From the NCBI RefSeq assembly GCF_003634755.1, contig NZ_RBXA01000003.1, positions 519,529 through 583,528 on the forward strand: a stretch of DNA of 64,000 nucleotides, given 5' to 3'. The stretch comes from Flavobacterium limicola (lineage in GTDB: Bacteria; Bacteroidota; Bacteroidia; Flavobacteriales; Flavobacteriaceae). Each line of letters opens with the position of its first letter. The stretch's first letter is position 1. Both the position numbers and the translations under genes were made by a program. The notes below the pieces were generated by a model. It had not been told where the DNA came from. It saw only the letters and a program-made list of their open reading frames with translations, and made no database searches. Shown here one piece after another: positions 41,067 through 48,323 of this stretch.

Positions 41067-41344
41067 TTAAGAAACATTCTCAAAAAGCCATTTTTTAATA
41101 GAAGCGTGACCTCTTACTGTACCTGGTAGATCAACTCTTATAGCTTTTTCAATTTTATGAAAGGAAGATTCTAATTTCCAGTCTATAGACTTCATATATC
41201 TGTTGATATATGTAAAATCTCATAGCCCTCATTACGGTCCAATAAATAACTGTCCGGAAATCCAGTAATTTTAGCATTGTCATTTTCTTTTGCTGCAGTC
41301 CAACTGTAATTATACTTCAAATCTGATCTCTTAAAATCTGCCAT
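41067..41344 (-). pseudogene. Frameshifted small gene (MADFKRSDLKYNYSWT family)
   Basis: From the ATG at 41344, the minus strand reads MADFKRSDLKYNYSWTAAKE, DNAKITGFPDSYLLDRNEGY, EILH, then stops. In the next frame it continues YINRYMKSIDWKLESSFHKI, EKAIRVDLPGTVRGHASIKK, WLFENVS and TAA at 41067. The total of 278 bases is 92 codons plus 2. One frameshift near 41190-41210 therefore separates two halves of one about 92-aa protein. Similar small proteins are common in Flavobacterium; function unknown. Confidence 0.75.
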
Positions 41345-42014
41345 CTTTTTGTTTTTGTAAGGGTTTATATTCCTCTAAGTTAATGATTATAATTATTTAA
41401 ATAACAATATGTTATAAATATAAAGTAAAAATTTACGCACATCTATCCTTGGTGTTCGTTGTGCGGTCTGGGCAAAGTGTCCCGCCTTTGACCTCGCAAG
41501 TAAAATAAGTTAGGTTTACTTCTTGGTATACAATTAGATTTTTTGATAACTTGATCTAATAGCCGTGTTGCAAATGCTTGTTTTACCGCTAGTAGTGAAA
41601 ATTGGGCTGCTGCGCACTAGCAGCATTTACGAAGCAGAGACACACTGGAAATAGATACTTTTTCATCATTAGTTACAGTATAAATTAGAGCACTATGCTC
41701 TTACAAAAATCAATTAAACGGACATGTAGCTGTCTTAGAAGAATTCACTGGGAATATGGTATAAGAAATCACATCAAACGTAGGGTAAACTGCTGTTAAT
41801 GAATTACTTTTTTTACAAAAAAAACAAGTACGATTTTCAGAATTTCCATAGTATTATTTATGAATATCCATAGATTATCAGTTGGATAGCAATAACATTG
41901 CCTATAATTTTGAGGAGGACTACAAAGTAAATAACGGTTTTATAGTAGTATTTCAAAGTAGGGTTAATAGTTTTTACTACTTCGTTTAAAGTCCATAACC
42001 AATTAAAAAAACAA
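41345..42014. other. Non-coding stretch with repeat E copy 3 (41451-41531)
   Basis: Repeat E (GGTGTTCGTTG, CAAAGTGTCCCGC, TTTACTTCTTGGTATAC), then about 450 bases without an ORF. The leader before 42015 contains ACTACTTCGTTTAAAG. Confidence 0.55.
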
Positions 42015-42194
42015 ATGAAAATGGAACAGAAAACAGTATGTATGTACCCAAAAGATGTTCAGCGGGTTACAGGTAAAAGTTATCGTTTTGCAAGATTACT
42101 TTTAATTGATAGTAGAAGACAACTGAATAAAGAGGAGCATCAATTCATAAGTATTGAAGAGTGCTGTTCATACACAGGTTTAAAATTAGAATAA
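42015..42194 (+). CDS. Small HTH-like protein, 59 aa
   Basis: Reads MKMEQKTVCMYPKDVQRVTG, KSYRFARLLLIDSRRQLNKE and EHQFISIEECCSYTGLKLE. It belongs to a widespread short Bacteroidota family with the pattern CMYPKDIxxxTGKSYR...LNKExHQxISIEEFCxYTGL, which looks like an excisionase-type winged helix. In other Flavobacteria it occurs alone or next to integrative elements. The only + strand gene between 39.4 and 46.4 kb. A second ATG is at 42021. Confidence 0.75.
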   Translation: MKMEQKTVCMYPKDVQRVTGKSYRFARLLLIDSRRQLNKEEHQFISIEECCSYTGLKLE

Positions 42195-42348
42195 ATCAAT
42201 ATACTGCTGCCAAAACTGAGGTAGGTGTAAATTTAAATTTTAGGATATGCGTGAATTTAAAAATAAGTAGTGCAAGTACTCGTGAACTAACGATAACGCA
42301 ATGAGAACAAGGATACGGGATAGAAGTAATGAGTCCTAAAAAATAAAA

Positions 42349-42380
42349 AAAGTCCAGACCATCATCCGGCCTGGACTTTT
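42349..42380 (-). terminator. Terminator of the four-gene minus-strand cassette
   Basis: AAAGTCCAG (42349-42357) pairs with CTGGACTTT (42371-42379). On the minus strand a T-rich run follows (A-run 42338-42350 on +). It lies 17 bases behind the last gene. Confidence 0.85.
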
Positions 42381-42396
42381 AATGTATAACGCGCAA

Positions 42397-42591
42397 TCAG
42401 AACGAAATTAATTTCATTCTTTTCGCTTTCGAACCAGTTTTTTTTAGCAGTATCGAAATAACAAAACTTACAATTGCTCCAAGAATAGCAAGCAAAATTG
42501 TTTTCAAAAAGTCTTCTGAATGTAAGTTTGGCACTACACTCAATAAAGTGCCACTGGCAGTCCCCACTAAAGGACTGTTACTCGATTGCAT
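42397..42591 (-). CDS. Small membrane protein, last gene of the cassette
   Basis: 64 aa. A polar N-terminus (QSSNSPLVGTASGTLLSVVP) is followed by one strong membrane helix (LKTILLAILGAIVSFVISIL, about 29-48) and a basic C-terminus (KKTGSKAKRMK). Its start overlaps the end of the 75-aa gene by 14 bases, implying translational coupling. Holin-like architecture, but no proof. Confidence 0.75.
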   Translation of the reverse strand: MQSSNSPLVGTASGTLLSVVPNLHSEDFLKTILLAILGAIVSFVISILLKKTGSKAKRMKLISF

Positions 42592-42805
42592 AGCGTTTCA
42601 AATTAGTCTCAGTAGTAAGCTGGCTAACGGCCGATAGTACGCCGCCAACAACTGCGAGATAGCCACCTAAAGTGACAACGGTGATCGGTAGAATAATAGG
42701 AGCAGCAATGATACTGCCGCCAACTGCCGCCAAAGAGAGACCAATAGTACGGAGTACTTTAAAAAATTTTGGGGTAGGAGCTTTCACTCGTTTGATAACA
42801 TTCAT
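42578..42805 (-). CDS. Small two-helix membrane protein
   Basis: 75 aa. A basic N-terminus (MNVIKRVKAPTPKFFK) is followed by two Gly/Ala-rich membrane helices (LRTIGLSLAAVGGSIIAAPI and TVVTLGGYLAVVGGVLSAVS) and a short tail. Holin-like size and layout. Third gene of the operon, 32 bases after the DUF5675 gene. Confidence 0.75.
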   Translation of the reverse strand: MNVIKRVKAPTPKFFKVLRTIGLSLAAVGGSIIAAPIILPITVVTLGGYLAVVGGVLSAVSQLTTETNLKRYAIE

Positions 42806-42837
42806 ATTTTTTGTTTTTTAGCAATTCCCTTTAGGAA

Positions 42838-43233
42838 TCATGATTGTACAAGTAATAAAACACTTTCCTTCGCATCCAATTGACGATAGACCACGTTTCG
42901 AAGCTTTGTAAAAGCTTTTCTGGATTCAAGTCCTAATCCCGGACCCTTTAGGTGCAATACCGGAGCAATGCAGCCCTGTAATTCTTTTAGGGCATTATTG
43001 GCGGGATGAAACAGAATTAAACTCCTGTTGGTAACATCTACAACTTCCAAATGCCAGCTAAATCGCTTACTGTAACGTTTTACGATAAAATATTCACCTT
43101 CAGGAATACAAGAAACTACACTAAGATTATCCCTCCATGGCAATTCAATAGTAGCACAGATTGTGGTACCGGTATAGCGAAGTATTCCGTTAGTTCCTTT
43201 CGGAAAATAGGTTCTGGTTAATACCAAAACCAT
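42838..43233 (-). CDS. DUF5675-family protein
   Basis: 131 aa. Matches DUF5675: LTRTYFPKGTNGILRY, ATIELPWRDNLSVVSCIPEG, EYFIVKRYSKRF, LILFHPANNALKELQGCIAP. The fold resembles L,D-transpeptidase-like barrels seen in phage and mobile contexts (conserved His and Cys in FHPANN...GCIAP), although activity has not been shown to my knowledge. It starts 1 base after the 251-aa gene stops. The pairing with two holin-like proteins suggests a cell-wall or lysis-related unit (inference). Confidence 0.8.
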   Translation of the reverse strand: MVLVLTRTYFPKGTNGILRYTGTTICATIELPWRDNLSVVSCIPEGEYFIVKRYSKRFSWHLEVVDVTNRSLILFHPANNALKELQGCIAPVLHLKGPGLGLESRKAFTKLRNVVYRQLDAKESVLLLVQS

Positions 43234-43234
43234 A

Positions 43235-43990
43235 CTATAATCCGCTAACGGTTACCAAAGCCAATGGATTATAAGAGCCATTTTTTAAGGCATACATGCT
43301 GCCATTGACTTCTTGGTAAAATTCCAACCCCACAACCAAAAATAGTGGTTTAGTGCTATTAGGTGTCACCATATTGCTATGCGTAATGACTGCAGTTGGT
43401 AGCATATTCCATGGTAATACTGCCGTTTCCGTATGGGATTCGACAAATGTCTCTGCTTCAAAATCAATTTCAGTTCCAGCCGAAATGATTTTAAAATGTG
43501 TTGTCCCGCTAGGGGCAGCAATCATAGTAGCAGGTACAAAAGGCGCAAGGACGACGGTAATGGCACCCGTAGCACGGTCAATGGTTCCCTCATAAGGGGC
43601 AAACAAACTGGAACCAAGTGTTCCATTAATGTTAAATTCAAAACCGACTAATAATTCAGCTTCTCCATCAATAACGTTTCGCAAACCTCGTACACTGGTC
43701 ATGTCAGCTTGAATCACTTTAATCATACTCTGGGTCAGGCGGCTGACCATTCTACTGTCAGAAGAGTTTAAAAGTAAGGTTCTTATCGAAGCTCGCAAGG
43801 TTTTGCCTGCCTTACCTGCTCGTCCAAATTCAGAACCATTTTCACGTGTACGTTGAAAAGCAGGATCACTGGCAATTCGTTTGGCGTCAACACCGCCTTT
43901 TTCTCTAGCCATGTGACCATCTTTAGTCTTGTAAAAAGTAATATCCCCGATAGTACCTCTCAATTTAATTATACCTTTTTGCTGGGCCAT
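43235..43990 (-). CDS. Conserved 251-aa Flavobacterium protein, first gene of the cassette
   Basis: Begins MAQQKGIIKLRGTIGDITFY, KTKDGHMAREKGGVDAKRIA, SDPAFQRTRENGSEFGRAGK. This N-terminus is a highly conserved signature in a Bacteroidota family without assigned function. The C-terminal half is beta-rich (VGFEFNINGTLGSSLFAPYE, FLVVGLEFYQEVNGSMYALK). No signal peptide. The basic, ordered N-terminus and beta C-terminus recall phage structural proteins. Operon order 251 aa, DUF5675, 75 aa, 64 aa with gaps of 1, 32 and -14 bases. Confidence 0.8.
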   Translation of the reverse strand: MAQQKGIIKLRGTIGDITFYKTKDGHMAREKGGVDAKRIASDPAFQRTRENGSEFGRAGKAGKTLRASIRTLLLNSSDSRMVSRLTQSMIKVIQADMTSVRGLRNVIDGEAELLVGFEFNINGTLGSSLFAPYEGTIDRATGAITVVLAPFVPATMIAAPSGTTHFKIISAGTEIDFEAETFVESHTETAVLPWNMLPTAVITHSNMVTPNSTKPLFLVVGLEFYQEVNGSMYALKNGSYNPLALVTVSGL

Positions 43991-44387
43991 AATTTTATCT
44001 GTTATAATGTTAATGTGTAAAATGTTAGGTACATTTTTTCAAACCTTATAAAACCAATTTCGATGCATCTAAAAGCGGATCTACAGTACAAATCTTTAAC
44101 TATTTTATTGAAAATCAAAGCACTAGTGTCCATAAAGGGCCAAAAAGGCCTATAAAGACCTATAATTACTACTTTGCCCATGTCAAAATGGAAGAATTAC
44201 AATAAAAAATTCATCTATGAAAAACCCGTTGTATAGTAAGTTCAGGATTAAGGGTTATATCTGTATAGCTATGATAGGATTTATTTAATAACTTGTATAG
44301 TTATTTCAAGACGGGTCATATAGTTATTTTAGGACGGGTCACACTGTTTGGTCAGTGTATGGATAAAGCATAGATAGTGTATGCATA
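43991..44387. other. Non-coding upstream region with repeat F copy 2 (44216-44320)
   Basis: Leader of the four-gene operon, a GGCC-rich stretch AAAGGGCCAAAAAGGCC (44138-44154), then CTATGAAAAACCCGTTGTAT...TAGTTATTTCAAGACGGGTC, a copy of 19356-19460, followed by a short duplication of its end (TATAGTTATTTTAGGACGGG). Confidence 0.6.
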
Positions 44388-44449
44388 ATGCATGGATAAT
44401 GCATGGATAATGCATGGATAATGCATGGATAATGCATGGATAATGCATG
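44388..44449. repeat. 11-bp tandem repeat, ATGCATGGATA x5 plus a partial unit
   Basis: Five exact units ATGCATGGATA (44388-44442) followed by ATGCATGA. Degenerate units lie to the left (GTGTATGGATAAAGCATAG, ATGCATA from about 44356). Each unit contains the palindrome ATGCAT. Spacing is one helical turn, so the palindromes lie on one face of the DNA. Confidence 0.95.
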
Positions 44450-44527
44450 AATTGGCTACCGATAATGAAACCGTTACTTTTACTAGTATAGGTAAGGATT
44501 CTTGGCAATCTCTGTCTGCTTATTACT

Positions 44528-44671
44528 TTATTTGATCTTCGACTGCCTTACGATCGATTTGTAACCTTTGCTATTGCATCCCAAGGAACAATAGCGCGTT
44601 ATTGTTCTACGTGTAGTAAACTCGTTTTTGCAGAACTCACAGATGCGCGTAATTTTAATGTTTGAACTCAT
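44528..44671 (-). pseudogene. Truncated zinc-finger/excisionase-type DNA-binding protein
   Basis: 47 codons: MSSNIKITRICEFCKNEFTT, RRTITRYCSLGCNSKGYKSI and VRQSKIK. The CEFC...YCSLGC knuckle followed by a basic helix is the N-terminal part of a common Bacteroidota protein that normally continues into an excisionase-type HTH. Here a stop follows directly, so the HTH is missing. It might be expressed as a mini zinc knuckle, but is probably a relic of an integrative element next to mnmE. Confidence 0.65.
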
Positions 44672-44828
44672 AGAAATGTGACTTTAGGTGTCCCACTGTG
44701 ACTATGTGTGCCTCTGTGTGTCATAAATTGTCTAAAAAAAATAATCTTAGCACCTCAGATTTTGAGGTACAAATGAGATACAAATGGAATCAAAATAACA
44801 CACAATATCAAAAAGATAATATAAATAA

Positions 44829-44869
44829 AAACGAGTTATAATATTGTTTGTCAATATTATAACTCGTTT
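44829..44869. terminator. 18-bp perfect palindrome, mnmE terminator
   Basis: Bases 44829-44846 pair perfectly with 44852-44869 (AAACGAGTTATAATATTG against its complement), loop TTTGT, T-rich on both exits. It lies 32 bases behind the mnmE stop codon (minus strand). Confidence 0.85.
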
Positions 44870-44900
44870 ATTTGTTGTTATTTTGTGATACTTTGTTCTA

Positions 44901-46289
44901 CTACTTCCCGATGCAGAAATTAGCAAATATATTTCCTAACAATTCGTCATTAGTAACCTGTCCCGTAATCATTCCAAATTGATACAAAGCTTCCTTAATA
45001 TCTAATGACATCAAATCGGAGGACAAGTTCGTTTCAAGGCCAAATTTTACTTTTTGTATTTCATCCAAAGCTTTTAGTAAAGAATCGTAATGTCTTGTAT
45101 TGGTTACGATTGTTTCATTATTCCGTAATGCTCCAGTATTGACAAACGAAAGTAATTGATTCTTTAACTCCTCAACACCTAGTTTTTCTTTTGCAGAAAT
45201 TAATAAGATTTCTGGAATTTCAGCTTTTAGATTTACAATTTCACTTTCCTCGAGTTTGTCGGCTTTGTTGCCAATAATCACAAGTGGCTTTAATGGAAAT
45301 TGGTTTTTAATTTTTTCCAGTTCTATTTTTAACTTTAAACCTGATACTTTAAACTCGGAACTGTCAAATAGGAAAACGACAACCTGCGCTTGTTCAATTT
45401 TTTCAAAAGTCTTGCGAATCCCGATGCTTTCCACCACATCTTCCGTTTCCCTAATTCCAGCGGTATCTATGAATCTAAATCCGATTCCGCCAATCACTAA
45501 TTCATCTTCAATAGTGTCACGCGTTGTTCCGGCAATTTCCGAAACTATAGCTCGCTCTTCATTCAATAAAGCATTCAAAAGTGTCGATTTCCCTACATTA
45601 GGTTCACCCACAATAGCTACAGGAATTCCGTTTTTAATCACATTTCCTACGGCAAACGAATCGATTAATCGTTTGAGTACGAATTCAATTCTGTTCAATA
45701 ATTCGTGAAATTGAGTTCGGTCAGCAAATTCTACATCTTCTTCGGCAAAGTCTAATTCGAGTTCGATTAGTGAAGCAAAATTCAATAATTCTTCTCTTAA
45801 TTTTGCTATTTCGTTTGAGAAACCACCACGCATTTGTTGCATTGCAATTTGGTGTGAAGCTTCATTATCGGATGAAATTAAATCGGCAACGGCTTCTGCT
45901 TGGGACAAATCCAGTTTTCCGTTTAAAAATGCTCTTAACGTAAATTCACCAGCATCAGCCATTCGACAGCCTTTTCGAAGCAATAATTGAATAATTTGCT
46001 GTTGTATATAAGTAGAACCGTGACACGAAATTTCAATCGTGTTTTCGCCTGTATAGGAATTTGGCCCTTTGAAAATGGATACCAGAACTTCATCCAAAGT
46101 TTTGGAGCCATCCATAATATGCCCTAAATGTAAGGTATGCGTTTTTTGAGTTGTTAATTCTTTGTTTTTGATGGATTTAAAAACAGAATTTCCAATAGTA
46201 ATGGCATCTTGGCCGGAAATCCGAATTACGGCTATAGCTCCAGCTCCCGAAGGAGTTGCCAATGCCACTATGGAATCTTGAGGTATCAT
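44901..46289 (-). CDS. mnmE: tRNA modification GTPase MnmE
   Basis: 462 aa from the ATG at 46289. The longer frame to 46301 starts with TTG and would leave almost no leader behind the -7 box, so the ATG is preferred. N-terminal folate-binding domain (DSIVALATPSGAGAIAVIRI), helical domain (LDLSQAEAVADLISS), inserted G domain with GEPNVGKSTLLNALL, DTAGIRE and NKAD, and the essential C-terminal CIGK. With MnmG it makes the cmnm5 group on U34 of tRNAs. A core gene at the edge of the accessory region. Confidence 0.97.
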   Translation of the reverse strand: MIPQDSIVALATPSGAGAIAVIRISGQDAITIGNSVFKSIKNKELTTQKTHTLHLGHIMDGSKTLDEVLVSIFKGPNSYTGENTIEISCHGSTYIQQQIIQLLLRKGCRMADAGEFTLRAFLNGKLDLSQAEAVADLISSDNEASHQIAMQQMRGGFSNEIAKLREELLNFASLIELELDFAEEDVEFADRTQFHELLNRIEFVLKRLIDSFAVGNVIKNGIPVAIVGEPNVGKSTLLNALLNEERAIVSEIAGTTRDTIEDELVIGGIGFRFIDTAGIRETEDVVESIGIRKTFEKIEQAQVVVFLFDSSEFKVSGLKLKIELEKIKNQFPLKPLVIIGNKADKLEESEIVNLKAEIPEILLISAKEKLGVEELKNQLLSFVNTGALRNNETIVTNTRHYDSLLKALDEIQKVKFGLETNLSSDLMSLDIKEALYQFGMITGQVTNDELLGNIFANFCIGK

Positions 46290-46308
46290 ATTTAAATTCA
46301 ATTTGATA

Positions 46309-46316
46309 CAAAAGTA
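46309..46316 (-). promoter_or_regulatory. -7 box of mnmE
   Basis: TACTTTTG on the minus strand, 19 bases before the ATG at 46289. Fits TAnnTTTG. Confidence 0.6.
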
Positions 46317-46466
46317 AGCAAAATAGACATGGCTTTAAGACTCGATTATTAAACCATTAACTTTATTTTTTGTTAAAAATTAGCCAAACTGATAATTATC
46401 ATTCTATTTTGTTTTTTGTTTTGTAAATTTATATAAATAATTGATTTGCAATAATTTAACTGTATT

Positions 46467-47297
46467 ATGAAAAAAATTCTATTTCCTACCGACTTTTCAG
46501 AAGTTTCCAAAAACGCGTTTATTTACGCATTGAAATTGGCAGAATCGATTAATGCTGAAATAGTTACAATGCATGTTTACCAATTGCCTCAAGCCAATTA
46601 TGTTAATGTTTCTGAGTATTTACATGAAATTTATGATGTAACTGAACTTAGTAATTTTGAGAATTACAAAGATGAAGTTCCTGTTTTAAGAAAAATTGCG
46701 GAAGCAAACAATTTAACTCACATCAAAATAAGTCATGTTTTGATTTTGGGAAATTTGGTTCCAGAAATAAAAAAAATAACCGAGAATGAAAATTTCGATT
46801 TCGTAGTTATGGGAACCAAAGGCGCCACTGGTCTTAAAGAAACTTTTTTCGGTACGATAGCCACAAAAGTTATGAATGATGTCAAAGCATTAGTTTTGGC
46901 AATACCGGAGCACTGTAAATATCATCCTATCGAAAAAATACTGTTCATTACACAATACAAACCGGAGGATACAGGTTCTTTTGTAAGAGTTCTGTCTTTG
47001 TCCAAAATATTTAAAGCACATATTGATTGCCTTCGTGTAGCGTCTCCGCATCATGAAGTTAAAGACGACACTAGAGAAGATTGGAAGGTATTAGTAGAAA
47101 ATAATGAAGTTACATTTCACTATATCAAAGGAGAAGATGTGGAAGGAATTATTTTAAATTTTATCGATTTGCATAAAATTAATTTGATAGCAATGCATGT
47201 GTATCACAGAAATTTCTTTGAGAAAATTTTCGAAATTAGTCTTTCAAAAAAATTAGCATTTCACATCAATGTACCGATTCTTGCCATTCATGAATAA
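46467..47297 (+). CDS. Universal stress protein (tandem USP domains)
   Basis: 276 aa with two USP folds. It starts MKKILFPTDFSEVSKNAFIY, with the first ATP-loop-like region MGTKGATGLKETFFGTIATK near residues 115-135. The second half is more diverged (KILFITQYKPEDTGSFVRVL) and lacks a clear Gly loop. Cytosolic, usually induced by starvation or oxygen change. It is followed by a paralogue 75 bases away; the pair is a tandem duplication. Confidence 0.92.
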   Translation: MKKILFPTDFSEVSKNAFIYALKLAESINAEIVTMHVYQLPQANYVNVSEYLHEIYDVTELSNFENYKDEVPVLRKIAEANNLTHIKISHVLILGNLVPEIKKITENENFDFVVMGTKGATGLKETFFGTIATKVMNDVKALVLAIPEHCKYHPIEKILFITQYKPEDTGSFVRVLSLSKIFKAHIDCLRVASPHHEVKDDTREDWKVLVENNEVTFHYIKGEDVEGIILNFIDLHKINLIAMHVYHRNFFEKIFEISLSKKLAFHINVPILAIHE

Positions 47298-47372
47298 AAT
47301 TAATTTCGATTTGAATACTCGAAAAATTCTCAATATTTAGTAGTAAATGAATCCTTTAAAAGCATAATAAAA

Positions 47373-48206
47373 ATGAAAAAAATTCTCTTTCCAACCGACT
47401 TTTCTACAGTAGCTACAAATGCTTTTGTACATGCTTTAGAATTTGCAAAAATAGTTCACGGGGAACTTGTTTTATTGCACACTTTTGAACTGCCAATTTA
47501 TGACAATCAGTTTTTTCCTGAAAATTACGCGGTCATTTATGATTCATTAGAGTTAGCGCAATTTGATATGTTTAAAGAGGAAATCCCAAAATTGCGGGCT
47601 ATAGCCGAAGAGCGTCATTTGGATAAAATAAAGATGTCTCATAGGCTCATGGATGGGGATTTGCTCCATAATATTAAAAAATGTATCAAAGAAGATAAAA
47701 TAGATTTTGTCATAATGGGAACTTCCGGAGCCACGGGATGGGATGCTTTTTTTATGGGCACCAATACAGGTTCTGTAATTTCCGGAATAGATGTTCCTAT
47801 GTTGTGTGTTCCAATAGAAGCCAAATTCAAGAAAATTGAAGTTATTGGATTCACAACTCGTTTTAGAACCAAAGATAAAAAAGCCTTAAAAATGGTGTTG
47901 GATATTGCCAAAAAAACGAAAGCAAAAGTAAAGTGCTTGTATGTAAAAACCAGTGATTCTGATGTCTCTAAAGATACAGTTGCTAAATGGGAAGAAGAAT
48001 TTATTAATGAACCCATTGAATTTTTTGTCATTAACAGCGACGAAGTCAAAGAAACTATTCTGGATTTTATAATGTATAAAGAAGTTGATGTCCTGACAAT
48101 GCTTACGTATAAAAGAGGTTTTTTTGAAGGGATTTTTAAACCTAGTTTAACAAAAAAAATAGCTACGAATTTTGATATTCCAATTCTAGCCATTCACATT
48201 GATTGA
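47373..48206 (+). CDS. Universal stress protein (tandem USP domains), paralogue
   Basis: 277 aa. Same architecture as the preceding gene: MKKILFPTDFSTVATNAFVH, MGTSGATGWDAFFMGTNTGS (loop region), LCVPIEAKFKKIEVIGF opening the second fold, and a similar end (PILAIHID). Clearly related to its neighbour but with many substitutions, so an old duplication. Cytosolic stress protein. Confidence 0.92.
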   Translation: MKKILFPTDFSTVATNAFVHALEFAKIVHGELVLLHTFELPIYDNQFFPENYAVIYDSLELAQFDMFKEEIPKLRAIAEERHLDKIKMSHRLMDGDLLHNIKKCIKEDKIDFVIMGTSGATGWDAFFMGTNTGSVISGIDVPMLCVPIEAKFKKIEVIGFTTRFRTKDKKALKMVLDIAKKTKAKVKCLYVKTSDSDVSKDTVAKWEEEFINEPIEFFVINSDEVKETILDFIMYKEVDVLTMLTYKRGFFEGIFKPSLTKKIATNFDIPILAIHID

Positions 48207-48296
48207 TTCCGTGTTAATTCAATTGAAATCTTGAATTCTATGTAGTTTGGCATCGCCATTGCCTTTTAATTTAGACCTCAAAGTAATCTATTTCGT

Positions 48297-48304
48297 TATA
48301 TTTG
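48297..48304 (+). promoter_or_regulatory. -7 box of the MutS-like gene
   Basis: TATATTTG, 19 bases before the ATG at 48324, in a convincing AT-rich promoter context. Confidence 0.6.
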
Positions 48305-48323
48305 CAATTCATCAAATTGAATT

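Noticed and set aside
44388..44449. CRISPR array
   Set aside because: Units are 11 bp with no spacers; there are no cas genes in the window.
46290..46301. TTG start for mnmE
   Set aside because: It would leave only about 7 bases behind the -7 box, and the ATG at 46289 matches the family start.
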